Assembly: GCA_020746835.1 (NCBI GenBank)
Contig: JAGPNK010000006.1
Span: 1,550,001 to 1,614,000 of the forward strand
DNA: 64,000 nt
From: Stachybotrys elegans
Taxonomy: Eukaryota > Ascomycota > Sordariomycetes > Hypocreales > Stachybotryaceae
Direction of reading: 5' to 3'
Both the position numbers and the translations under genes were made by a program. The notes under the pieces are model-generated. The model searched no databases and was not told the origin of the DNA. It saw only the letters and a program-made list of their open reading frames with translations. How positions within the stretch are numbered: the first letter of the stretch is position 1; every line of letters starts with the position of its first letter. Shown in pieces: positions 41,012-52,815 of this stretch.

Positions 41012-44000
41012 ACGAGTTAAGATGACAAAAGTACGTACAATGTGTATAGAGAAATGCAGAAGCCGGTTATTATATCGAACTGCCTTGACTAGGCCCGGAA
41101 ACCGCGTAGCAGATCACTTGTGAGATCACCAGGTAGGACGAGATACATTAATTGCCAACGACAGGGCTGGCGCATATTGTTGGACTCACGTTGCCCAGCA
41201 AGATGCGCGTGTACTTTTGATGTTTGGCACCCGTGAAGTCATGGACGGCATCTCGGCATATTTCCAAGGGCATGATCTCTTGGCTGTCGATGATCGGACA
41301 GGTCCAGCAAACTCTTGGGCGTCGATAGCTTTCGCAGTGTCCTCGTGAGCTTACGGTTTTCTGTTTATTTCTTGCACAGCATCCTTCTATGGCCTCACCG
41401 GGATTGCGATGATGCCATGGTGACGGGGACTGGGGCTTCGAAACATCGTGAAACCCTGCAGACAGAATGCGGCTTGATTAAAAAAAGAAAAGAAAAGAAA
41501 AGAAAAAATTCCTCCGACGGATGAAGACCGGTCTGTTTCAAGATTTCTCTCTGCGACAGCGGGGAACAATATATCACGGCGGGGTAGTGCGGGACGTAGT
41601 GACGCCATCACGGAGGGGGAAAGAGGAGGGAAAGAAAGTCCAGACAGCAAACAAGAAAGAAAGATATGCATAAAGTAGATGATGTTGCTGTTCAGAGATC
41701 GAGCTACTCCTCATGATATGTCGGCATCCTTGCATAATGGAGTCGGGACGGGAGTGTCGGCACGCTGGATGAATACCAAGCAATTTATCGCGTAGGCCAA
41801 GTGCTGGCGGTGGAGGTTTTCTGAAGTGTCCATGGGGAATGGATAGAATGGGATGACCAGATTGAACAGCTGGGGCATGCAGGCGTTCAACTTAACCCCC
41901 CACGCTGCTTCTCTTGCATTTCATCCGAAACCCTGGGTCAAGGACAGCCTCCCTACTCCTCCCTACTCCTACCTTATCCCTGGCTGTCACATTGGGGATT
42001 CTGATGCCCGCTCATCACACCATGACTGGATGCAGCCTAGAGCACCCGCTCGGTGGTTCTCATCCATGCGTGGATGTTGGTAGGGTATGCACCACACCAC
42101 GGTCGCCTGGACGAGTAGCTCGTGTAAGACAAGAATCTGCATCGCAGGAGCCTTTTTGACATGTTCCTTCGTATAAGGGCTTATCCGTCGGCTGTGTGGA
42201 GGGCAGTAGCCGTGATCCCTTCCGCGGGTTATTGGTTGGGGACCTGCAGGGGATGGCTTAGGTGGGCAAGTTGGGCCGGATCGTCGACGGCGCTGTGGCT
42301 AGGGGGCGACGGTCGTTACGAAGCATCAAGAATGCCCTTTTTTCTTCCCTTTTCGCCTGTGGCTGACGCGGCAAGTCGGGGTTAGGTCCACTGTGTGGAG
42401 GATTGACTCGGTGTCCAGCCACGATACTGCCACGCAGCTGTGGCAGAAAGATGTCGCTTGGTGCGGCAGAAATAGCAATGGGAATACACTACTCCTAGCT
42501 GATATGTGTCTTGGCTTCTCCTATGTAGTCGCAGGCGATAAGGAATCAGCCAGCGAGTCAGCAGACGCGGAAGTTTGGTAGCTTGTGGGTGAAGGAAGAA
42601 CGAAGCAACCTCACCAACGTATATTCTGATAGGCAGGCTGGACAACGCCGATCCTGCATCTGCATTACATTGCCTCCCGCAGGTCGAAATCTCTCGATGG
42701 ACATGGACATGGGTCGAGGAAAAAACTTGGATGCAGCCCTTGTCATGGCGGTGGGCTGCCCGCGACACCCTGCTCTTCATGACGCAAATGCGGCTTTCTG
42801 GATTGGGCAAGAGTCTGCAGCGAGATGCAGGCTGATTCCGGGCGCGTCCACCAGCGATCGGCGATTAGGAGACGCGCGATGACCCAACACGGGCCTCGCC
42901 TCTCGACAGCTCTCAAACTTGCAGAGCTTCCAGTTTTCCCATTATGCCACGGCGGTGGAGTTGGATGGGAGGCTGCGACAAGTGTGGCGGTCTCTATCCA
43001 GCTGGTGGTATGTAGGCAACTGCGGGACGGCGCACAGATTCCCTGTGGCAGGAGCGGCAGGAGCTCCCCTCTCCTTCTCTAGCCCCTCGCTCGTTTTCCG
43101 TTATCGACTCCGTCCTACCTAGGCATCGTCATCATCGCTATCGGAACCTGTCAGACTACAGACGACACCCCTGCAGGGTGTTCCAACCACCCAACATGGC
43201 TCCAATTCGTATCCGTCCAGAGCGGGAACACACACACATATTCAGCAGACCAGACCTGCAGCAAGGCTAGCTGCATTCCGTATTGCAGTGCCATATGCGG
43301 CACCTGCGGGCCACGCCTAACCAATGCCAGAGCTTGCTGCTGGTTTCTGCATCCATTTTAGCCATCTACCGACCGACCGACCTTGTCTGGCCTCGCTTTG
43401 CCTTGCACGTACATAGATACGTACCTTGCTAGCAAGCTCCTGCTAGCTGGAGAAGCTTCGTCTCACATCAGTTCAAAACCGCTCCTCAAGACCGACGCGA
43501 GCAGACATTGCCCACCCCCAAAGCCGCCACTAGTGCAGCGCACAGAACCAGACTTGAACCAGAACAACGCGCGGCAAAACCCTTCTGGGACGGCCCCCTT
43601 GGCTTGGTCCACAACCCGTCCAAGAACCAGGCCTGGGCGCTCTCACGGCGATAATGTGGGCTATTGGAACAGGTGGTGTGTGTGGCCCCCCGGGATATAG
43701 CCTGGTCCAGTGGAGCTGGCTTGTTTCGAGGAGGCTATCTGGAGATATGGGTCGTCCTCTTTAATCGCTCGCTCTGGTGGGCTGTCATTGCTACACTTTT
43801 TCGTCACTCGCCCAGCACCTCTCTACATATGTACCTTTCTCCTTGAATAACCGGGATCCCAGCATCATTGGACCCGAGGGCCCATTGCTTCATTCTTCCT
43901 TGTCCTGCCCTGCCCTGTTTTGCTCCTCTGACGACGATCCCGTTGGAGTACTACATCGAAAGCATCCATATAACTCTATCAGTCTGCCCATTTCTTATTG

Positions 44001-44292
44001 CCCAGTCTTATCTGCTATCGCGCGCGCACACCCCTCGTTACACAGGCGCGAGGTCAACAACAGCAAGGATCCAAAGGGAGGAGAAGAACAATCGACGAAG
44101 CATCGTATCGCCACGACCGCCGCAGATACCAATCAATACCTGTCTCTGTGTTCTGCGCACCGGTTTGACAACCCGGCCTCGAGAGGACCAACCAACCTTT
44201 CGACGTCCCTTGCAATTGGCCGCCGCCAGCCGTCGTCTTTCGTTTTACACGACTCTCTCGTTCATGGTCACTCGCTTTTCAAATCTTATCAG
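41012..44292. other. 3.3-kb intergenic region before the GPI-type protein gene
   Basis: Contains the synthetase 3' flank, an AAAAG repeat at about 41488-41509 and the upstream region of the next gene. Open frames (for example 42382-42810 minus) have no family resemblance. The frame of the downstream gene is open from 43777 but has no ATG until 44293. Confidence 0.55.
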
Positions 44293-44791
44293 ATGCGATC
44301 GGCTCACGTCTTGACACTCGCTGGCGCCATAGCAGCGGCCCATGCGACCACCGTGCACGTTGTACCACAGCCGCTCGCGGTAGACCCCATCGTCACTTCC
44401 AAAGCAAACGCCTCTCTCGACATTCTCCAGGACACCATCATCTCGTCTTCTGACTCTGTCGCCGCGTCTGGATGGTCCATCAGTGCCGCCTGTCGCGACC
44501 TAGCTCTCATCTGCGAATCCAAGGCTGGCGCCGAGATAGTCGTGAGCTCTACAAGCTGCAGCTGTCTGCTCAACCCCAATAATAGTGAGTTTCTGTCCGC
44601 CTCTTACAACCAATGTGCCTCCAAGCTGTCATTCGCTAACTGCTCCCGACTCAGAATCCAACGCTGCAGCGACCAACGAGTCTTCGTCTGGACCCGCCGA
44701 GGTGACAGCTGCTGGAGCTATCCCCCAGCAAGTCCAGAGCTCCATGGCTGGTCTCCTGGGCTTCTTCATCATGTGCCTCGTCATCTTGTGA
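44293..44791 (+). CDS. Small secreted GPI-anchored-type protein, unknown function
   Basis: Exons 44293-44584 and 44655-44791 encode 142 residues; intron GTGAGT...CAG with a GCTAACTGC branch point. An N-terminal signal peptide (MRSAHVLTLAGAIAAAHAT) is followed by a domain with four Cys (SAACRDLALICESKAG, then SSTSCSC), a Ser/Thr/Ala-rich linker (NESSSGPAEVTAAGA) and a C-terminal hydrophobic tail (MAGLLGFFIMCLVIL) with no charged residue after it. This layout is that of GPI-anchored cell-wall or plasma-membrane proteins. The four-Cys pattern is shorter than CFEM. Function unknown; expected on the cell surface. Confidence 0.8.
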
Positions 44792-45548
44792 TGACAGGCA
44801 TGCCCTCCACCTTCAAATTCTACGAAACAAGTAATGAGAGACGGGGTAATGAGAGCAATCGCGCCCTGAGAGGCGGAAACATGCTCGTGGCGTGGCATCA
44901 TTTAGATTTATACACACAGGACGGCGTTATTTGGCATTGAGGAGTGGCAGTCGCCACGGATGTGGCCAGGGATGATACCAATGGGACAGGCGGCGTTATT
45001 TGGACGATGCAGGTGATATGGGATGTCTTGAGGCATACACGCCTTTGAGGCGATGCACATACTAGCTAAATATAAGCCCTATTATGCAAAAACCATTCGC
45101 ACATACACTGTCCGTTACTTCATGACCTGGGTTGTCTGTACTACACGACATGGGCGAAACAGTCGTATCGAGAAGTTCCCATTTTGTAGACCGCAGACAC
45201 AACGAAAGCCTCAGCCAGGAAGGGTTTCCGTACCCGGAATATGTGTCTGTGTGTGCTGCACCACAACCACACTTAGCTTCCATATGGCGTGTTCTGTCGC
45301 CGACACTGTCGTGGCGTGGCGCTTCGGGCTTACGAATTTGGCGCCTTTGCGACGTAACGTCCAAGGCTTAGATTCGCACAAGCATAGTCGCAGTTATGCG
45401 CCCCTTCTTTTGATCTTCTGTCCGAGGGTAGCATTGCATTTGCTCCCGACTGCTCAACGAAACAGCCATACTATCGTTATCGAAGCCGTAAATATGGGCG
45501 ATGCAGTATATCATTTCGTTATCAAACAAGCCCATGCGACAGGCTGCT
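44792..45548. other. Convergent intergenic region, GPI-type protein and Dph3
   Basis: About 760 bases of 3' flanks. The plus-strand open frame 45053-45631 overlaps Dph3 exon 2 antisense and looks non-coding. Confidence 0.6.
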
Positions 45549-45876
45549 TCACGCCGCCACAGGAACCTGACTGCTCGAGTCGCTGGTTGGGGGAGGTTTC
45601 GGAAGATCCTCCTGTAAAACACGACAGTTAATACCACAGGCTGATGTACGAAAAAGCACCCAAAAGCACGGGACCACGTACCAGGTCAAAAATCACTCTG
45701 ATCATCAAACTGCAGCTGGGGCACACGGCAATATCCTCCTGGTCGATCAGATCGCTGAGGGCGATCTGGAAACGGTCGCCGCAGGGGCATGGATAGTGGT
45801 ACAGCTGCAGAGTCTCGTCGAAGGTCATGTCCTCGATCTCGATCTCATCGTAGATGGCAATCTCCTCGTCAGACAT
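45549..45876 (-). CDS. dph3: Diphthamide biosynthesis protein 3 (Dph3/Kti11)
   Basis: CSL-type zinc (iron) protein that donates electrons for diphthamide formation on elongation factor 2 and for Elongator-dependent tRNA modification. Exons 45682-45876 and 45549-45611 encode 85 residues. [20 protein letters not shown] leads to CPCGDRFQ and [13 protein letters not shown]; the metal ligands are Cys30, Cys32, Cys52 and Cys55. The intron starts GTACGT and ends TTACAG, with an ATTAACTG branch point; the second exon supplies [20 protein letters not shown], matching the acidic/proline tail of the family. Reading through the intron would give an unrelated tail, so the splice is preferred. Divergent from the ABC transporter. 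Confidence 0.95.
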
Positions 45877-46432
45877 GTTGAAAGCAAAACGCAGAGTGCT
45901 CCTGGCTGTCGTGTGGTGTGCGGCGGGAGAAAAAAAAAGTTGACCAAATCAAAGATGTCTTGCCCCGCGACAGACCACCACCAAGAAGTGAGCCATCGTA
46001 TCGCACCGCCACTACCCCATAGATGTGGCTGTATCTTTGTGGCTAATGCCCATCTTTCACATGCCTACCGCGGGAATCCGTGGGGTGGACTTGCCATCCG
46101 GTCTGGGGGTTGGAAGGGTAGGAACGGCCGAGGAGCTGGGGGAGTGCAACCACATGACCGATCGACTCGACACATTCAATGTTCGACTTCACCCAACAAA
46201 CCGCCGACTTGAGTGATGCGCCGAACATAGAGCTGCGCAATTGAGAAATACTCCCCTAACTATCCTGCTGCCGATAACTCCTCTTGGAAAGCCTCCGTCT
46301 CGATGTTCTGATTTCCCCGACTTTAATCTCACGTGGCGTCCGTGACGTCTTTGCGCTTGCTGCCGTCCTCCCCCCCCCTTCGTCGCCCGCCAACCGAAGC
46401 ATCGCGGCCACCCGCGATCTATCACCGTCGAA
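45877..46432. promoter_or_regulatory. Shared divergent promoter, Dph3 and peroxisomal ABC transporter
   Basis: 556 bases between opposite ATGs; no TATA box identified. Confidence 0.5.
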
Positions 46433-48733
46433 ATGGCGTGGCAGTCGAAGCTCGCCTTGCCCGGCGACCGCACCGTCCGCGGAATCGTAGCCGACCTTAC
46501 GCGTCTGTACCTGGCCAACCGCAGCCGCATCTCCCGGGCGGTATGGATCACGCTCTTCGTGGCCCTCGTGAGCAGAGTTCGGAATGCCATTTCGGAGCAG
46601 AAGGCGGCGTCTGCGCGCGACAACCAGCAGCGGGCTTCCCGCCGTGGCACCACGTCCTCTGGTGGAGAGGAGACTCCCAAGAAAAAGGTCGCGCTCGACC
46701 GCGAGTTCTTCAAGTCGCTGCTGCGACTGCTCAAGATTGTAGTGCCCGGGTGGCAGAGCAAGGAAACGAGGCTGCTCATCAGCCACAGCTTCTTTTTGGT
46801 CTTGAGAACTCTCATCAGCTTACGCGTCGCGGAGATGGATGGCGCCATTGTCAAAGCCTTGGTCAAGGGCAACGGCAAGGAGTTTTTGATGAGAATCGTG
46901 TGGTGGATGTTAATTGCAATTCCAGCGACTTTCACCAATTCAATGGTAGGGCTTCTCGCATTGTCCGTCGACCTTCCCCGACTCTGGCTGACCTCATTGT
47001 TCAGCTATCATGGCACCAGGCGCAGCTATCTCTCAATTATCGGACACGCCTGACACAGTTCATTCACGATAAATACTTGTCTAACCTGACGTTTTATGGT
47101 CTCTCTGCACTTGACGATCGAATAAAGAACCCAGATCAGCTTATTGCTGTCGACGTGTCCAAATTCTCCAATAGCTTAGCAGAGCTATACAGCAACTTGG
47201 CCAAACCACTCTTGGACATGGTAAGTTAGGCCCATCCCCTCAGCCAGTGAACTCTTCTGATCTCCATAGACCATTTACACGTACTCGCTGTCGCGCAGCG
47301 TTGGTGGCGAGGGCGTTGTGTTCATGTCGCTTCTGGTTCAATTGTCAGCGAACGTCATGAGGGCATTGACGCCGCCCTTTGGGAAATACGTCGCCGACGA
47401 AGCAAGGCTCGAGGGAGAGTTCCGCTACCAGCACTCTCGCCTCATTGACTACAGCGAAGAGGTGGCATTATACGCAGGCCACGACGCCGAGAAGGACACC
47501 CTGGACAAGGGCTACTTCACTCTCATCAAGCACGTCAATTACATTCTGCGTCGCCGGTTCTACCACGGCTTCATGGAGGACTACGTGATCAAATACTTCT
47601 GGGGAGCGCTGGGTCTGCTGCTGTGCAGTGTACCCGTCTTCGTCAAGATTCCCGGCCAAGTGGCTATGAACATGGGCGATAGGACCGAGTCCTTTGTGAC
47701 CAACAGGCGAATGTTGCTCTCTGCATCTGATGCCTTTGGTCGCATCATGTTCTCATACAGAGAAGTGATGGAACTGGCTGGATATACTTCCAGAGTCGCC
47801 AGCCTGCTCGATGTCATGGATGACATACAAGCAGGCCATTTCGAGAAGAAGCTCGTGTCCTCTTCAGGCACTGACAACAACGAGGCTGTTCTGAAGGGAC
47901 GAGGTACAGTCCATGAGAGCAAGGACATCACCTTTATCGATGTGTAAGTCTTACTTCATTCACTGGGCCTAGTTGCATTTCACCTTTGCTGACAGCTCTC
48001 TAGTCCCATCATCTCGCCAAACGGAGATGTACTGGTCAAGGCCCTGTGCTTCTCTCTCAAGTATGGGGATCATCTTCTGGTCGTTGGCCCGAACGGCTGC
48101 GGCAAGTCTTCATTGTTTCGTATTCTTGGTGGACTGTGGCCCGTCTACGGCGGCACAGTCTACAAGCCTCCTTTCAGTGCGATCTTCTACATTCCTCAAC
48201 GCCCATACCTCTCACGCGGCTCGCTACGCCAGCAAATCATCTACCCCGATTCACTTCGGCAGATGCGTGCACGTGGTGTCACTGATGCAGACCTACTATC
48301 GATTCTCAAAATTCTCGGCCTTGAGCATCTCGTCGAACTTTATGACGAGGGTTGGGACGCCGAGGCCGAGTGGCGTGACGTGCTCTCGGGTGGTCTGCAG
48401 CAGCGCGTAGCCATGGCTCGTCTCTTCTATCACCGCCCCCAATATGCCATTCTCGACGAGTGTACCAGCAGCGTCACTCTGGACACCGAAAAGGTCATGT
48501 ACGATAATGCTAAGGCCCTGGGAATCACACTCATGACGGTCAGCCACCGCCGCAGTCTCTGGAAGTACCACACCCACATTCTTCAGTTTGACGGCCAAGG
48601 CAACTACGTTTTCACCAAGCTGGATGCCGACAAGCGAATGAAGCTGGAAGACGAGAAGGAGGATCTTGACGTCAAACTCAGACAGGTTCCTGAGCTTGAG
48701 CGAAGGCTAGCAGAGCTGACAGATGAATCCTGA
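46433..48733 (+). CDS. Peroxisomal half-ABC transporter (ABCD/ALD family, Pxa2-like)
   Basis: Half-transporter that, as a dimer, moves fatty acyl-CoA into peroxisomes for beta-oxidation. Exons 46433-46945, 47005-47220, 47270-47943 and 48004-48733 encode 710 residues, with GTAGGG or GTAAGT donors. An N-terminal ABC-membrane domain has spans such as [20 protein letters not shown] and [15 protein letters not shown]; the ALD-type motif [16 protein letters not shown] lies before the last spans. The nucleotide-binding domain has Walker [12 protein letters not shown] (about residue 496), signature [13 protein letters not shown] (about 595), Walker [12 protein letters not shown] (about 615) and the switch His in [13 protein letters not shown] coiled C-terminus ends the protein. 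Length suggests the Pxa2 rather than the Pxa1 partner, but this needs comparison. Confidence 0.95.
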
Positions 48734-49435
48734 GAAAGGCCCATCAGGTCGCCACTGTCGATACCTGTTAGTTGGAGGCGACATTGTGTGTGATGTGAGT
48801 CGGGAGTGATATCAGCATGACTGGGGGTGATTTCTTTTTGGAAAATACTAGTTGAGTCCACGGGGGCGAATGTACGTTTACTCGCACAGCAAGCAACATG
48901 TGCACATAATCCATCTCTTGACCTATGTGACGGCATGCACGATGCAACTCGCCCTTGTTTGGCACGGCGTTTACAAACCATACGGCCGACGTTTCAGCAA
49001 AGGGATTCCTTAGCAAAAGTCAATTCGCTATCAGCATGGGATTTTCGCCCAGCTAGCCCTGCCATCGAAGCGACCCTCATGGTACAATTCCAGCCCGAAA
49101 ATGGCGCTGTGGCTGTTGCAACAAGGGATTGATGGAGTTTCAAGAGGAACCTTTGAGAGCCACCCCCCTCCCCTCCCCCTCTATGGTTCGAATGGAGAGC
49201 ACGACACCACTCCGCATCCTCCTTGATCGATGGAGGATTCGTATAAATCGGCTGCGCGGGCTCCATGACGCGAAATCCCCCCCAAACCGCAAAATAGCTC
49301 GGCGCTTGCTTGAAAGGATGCGTATCTTCCCAAGGGATGAAGAGCCATCATCTATCAATAAGATGACACACATTATTCCAATGGCCTGCGACGTTTGGAC
49401 AGCGCCAAGCTGGTCATGGTGAGACAAAACAAAAC

Positions 49436-49453
49436 AAAAAAAAAAAAAAAAAA
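49436..49453. repeat. Poly-A tract (18 A)
   Basis: Uninterrupted run of 18 A, preceded by AAAAC repeats. Could mark an old retroposed 3' end, but no related sequence lies next to it. Confidence 0.85.
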
Positions 49454-52061
49454 GAACAAAGAAGAAAACCGAAGCATTCTCAAAATGGAACTCCAAAACG
49501 GCAAATAGAGACACACGCCCCTCCTCCACAAACCCGGTCCACGCCTACCTCCAACTGACTTCTCCACCTCCTCCCTGATAGAGAGAACAATCTTGAAAGG
49601 GATGGAATGCCGTATGCAGGATTTGCTTCTTGTTCAACGGGAGGTCGGGGAAAGGCCAAAGTCTCGACGAAGGAAAAAAAAGCAAACTCACCACCCCTCG
49701 GCTCCTATGATCAAGGATTCGTTCCACATCGCGAGTTTGCATGTCTCGGGAGGAATACCACATGCAGCCCCCGTGGCAAGAGAAAACGCATAACAAAGGG
49801 ATCCCATGTTCTGCGGGTAGTTTCGTCCGCGTCCCTATTGGAATAGATTCAGACAGGGGCAGACGTGGATATTCTCCTTCGGCCAACAAGGGATGTATGG
49901 GCTTTTTTGTTCGTCAATGATACCGCAGCACCGCCTTTGTGTGCCTATGAGACGGTGGTATTGCAGGCTGATGGAATGTGCTGATACTTTAGAACGGCTG
50001 CATGGGCCACGAGTGCAGGCCGTAGGGTCGAGGACGTGACGGCGCTTGCTGAAACGGCGAACACATTTGCTGGCGCCTTAGCTACAGGCTTGAACGGCGG
50101 AAGGTCGCCCGTGCGACTGCCGTGCTCAAGAGCTACTCCGTCTTCAACCCACCCTGTTGGGCGTGCATCGACAGCTTGCTGACCCTCGATCCTGAAGTTT
50201 CTAAAAGAGAGGCTCCTATGCGGACATGCTCCTCGGCAGCTCGAGGAACCCCTGAAATCGTTGAGTCGTACGATTTAACCTTTTGAAATGCGGCGTGAAG
50301 CTCCTATATGATGCAGGAGACCACGAGAGGATATCCCCAGAAACCAAAGGGGAAACAGGTGGCGGGAGGGGACATTGTAGGGATGGAGGCGTCTCCGCTC
50401 ACTTTGTGCAAGTCAAGTTTTATGACGACAGCTGCACATCAGCCTGCAAATGAAATGGGGGATCTGCAGTGAAATCCTTCTCCCAAACACTGGAGGCCAT
50501 AGTGGTGCGATTTTGCTTGATTTCACGTCGGGGCATGGCCGGGAGCGCGAGAGGGCTTGGAGTAGAGGACTGCAAAGAGGTCGAAAAGTCTCCTGGGACG
50601 CGGTGATGTTGGCCAATGCATCTGTCAAAGGATTCGCGAAATGTGCCCAGATCTCATGGATCCTCGAGCAATAGAAGACTGATGGAATCCTGACTTCCCA
50701 AACCGTCAACATCGCCTGGAAGTCCCTGCACCAAGAACCCTGTTTGCGTTACATCCGGGATTGCAGGCTTTGCCGATGATTGCCTACGCCATGGATGGCA
50801 ACCAAACCAAAGGTTGTTCCCTTGCAGCAACTCCCGACCCAGATCGGCAGGGCTATGCGAATTTCTTTCCCACATGTTGTCGGAGATGCCACCAGAGCTT
50901 GGACAAAGGGCTCAGCTAAAAAAGGCTACACGGCGTTGTCTGCATCAAGGTTGCAGTGACGGCGTACGGTCTTTTGCCCGGATCAGGGCATGCACCATGC
51001 ACTCTATTAACGGCTTGGGTGGTTCCTGTCGATTTATGTGGTTGGCTTCAGACCAGATGCTGCTGACCTGGCCTTGGTTTCGTGGCAGATACGGATGATG
51101 TTCTGGGTTTCGAAGAGCCCCTTGATCTCTTGTTAAGCTGGAAGAAAACCCAGGACCGAAATCCAACACCACAGAGCCAATATCATAGAACCGAGGACGC
51201 AATGGATGATTCTTGGAAATAGCCAGGGTGATTCCCGAATTGCGAAAGCCATGACTCAGGAGAGGAGAGAGGAAGCAAGGCCCCCCCCTGTATGTTGGCA
51301 TATCCCCCCAACGCTTTCGGTATGAATCTGGGAACGTGGATCGGCGAAGGAAAAGGTTTAGCCGGAACCATCCGCGCATGTGCTCAACTGGCGGCTTGTG
51401 AGGGCGCGTGTTGGACCTGGTTATGCTTATGCCCGGTCCATGTGCACCTTCCTTTGTCAGGCCATGAGAAACAAGGAGTGAGGATCGGAGGTTTGGCGCA
51501 TTGGTCGTGTTAGTTTGGAAGTGTTCCTCTGCTAACCAATATCTCCTACTTGGGTTAGCCAAATCTTGATCTGTAACACCCTGGAGGGAGCTGTCATTCT
51601 CAAGAGCTTGTTGCCGATGACGATGACTGACAGACCGATGATGCGGATCGCGTCAAGCCGGCGGTGAACGGGCCACCATGAATGGCATGAATGCCATTGA
51701 ATGACCCAAGGGTCTCTTTTGTGCCCGTTGAGTAACCGGGTGCGTCTCGAAGGAGAACCAGCGTTATTCTGGAGGGGGACTGTCCTGTCATGATGATCAA
51801 CAGACGCAGACGTGCGGAAATATTTGCAGTTCGGCTCAATGCCTGGGATGGGCATAGCAGGCATACATGGTTGCGACAAGCATCCCTTTCGGGAATTGGA
51901 TTCACCTCATTCATGCGAGTGCGTTTCACGTAGCTGACGCAAGGGAGGGATCATCTCCCACTGAGGAAAGGAGAGAGCCAGGTCGGTAAATGCCTTGGCC
52001 TTTCGGGGCCGAGAGACAATACAGAACACAGTGCACCAACAGAACGGATGTGGCACTGACC

Positions 52062-52101
52062 CTAGCATGCTAGGCATGCTAGACATGTTAGGCATGTCTA
52101 G
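52062..52101. repeat. Inverted repeats built on CTAG and CATG
   Basis: A 12-base perfect palindrome CTAGCATGCTAG (52062-52073) is followed by a hairpin with 9-base arms (CTAGACATG at 52079-52087 and CATGTCTAG at 52093-52101) and a 5-base loop. Confidence 0.85.
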
Positions 52102-52783
52102 CGGCGACAGTCAAGTGTGCTTTCATCAACCCCAACCCGGCAGCCCGCACGCAAATGACGGTGGATCGCGTTTCTGCACTGCACCTCTTCCTATCCGTAT
52201 AGGGAAGCGACCGAGCACGAGGGGCTCATGGAAGTTGAAGAAGAAAGGCGCGTAACAGTGTGCAACCCACCCTGCTCCCTCCGAGACAGTGGCTTACTGT
52301 TAGGTGGTACCTTTGCATCAGTTGCGCTGGTCCGAGAAAAGTGGCCTCATGGCAGCCATGAGGAGACCAAAAGGGACCAAGCAGGCTGGGCAGCAGGCTG
52401 GGCAGCAGCCAAGTGGCAGCATGGAGGCTGGCCGATTCAACTGCTTGCCTGCTTGCTTGGGTTGGGTTGGGTTGGGATGGGATCGCTGCGCCATGGAGGA
52501 AGGATGCGCACCCGCAGTGGCGAGCAACGTTGATTCACCTAGTCCGCCGTCTAGCCCATCGGGCTTCCGGTTGGGCGGAGGGCCTCGTGCCATGACGCGC
52601 TGTGGCTGCGGTGGGCAAGTCGATGGATCGAACTCACGTGGCGTCGAGGAGGGATGGCCACGACATCGTTTCCTCGAGTCCATCCGACATGCGCCCATGT
52701 GTCAAGGCCATTGTTGGCCATACGCACTACACCATCTCAACGGCCGTGGTCCGTGACGTCGTACAGAGAGCACCAGCAAGGAG

Positions 52784-52815
52784 GGTCGAGGGTCGAGGGT
52801 CGAGGGTCGAGGGTC
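52784..52815. repeat. Tandem repeat, about 4.5 x GGTCGAG
   Basis: Perfect 7-base unit repeated four and a half times in non-coding DNA. Unit length is not a multiple of three. Confidence 0.9.

Noticed and set aside
43777..44292. In-frame extension upstream of the GPI-type protein
   Set aside because: No ATG in the extension, and the ATG at 44293 is followed directly by a signal peptide.
45053..45631. Plus-strand open frame of 192 codons overlapping Dph3
   Set aside because: Overlaps the second exon of Dph3 on the other strand and has no family resemblance.
50945..51562. Minus-strand open frame of 205 codons in the 10.5-kb gap
   Set aside because: No recognisable motif, and no flanking exons or signals; consistent with chance in GC-balanced DNA.
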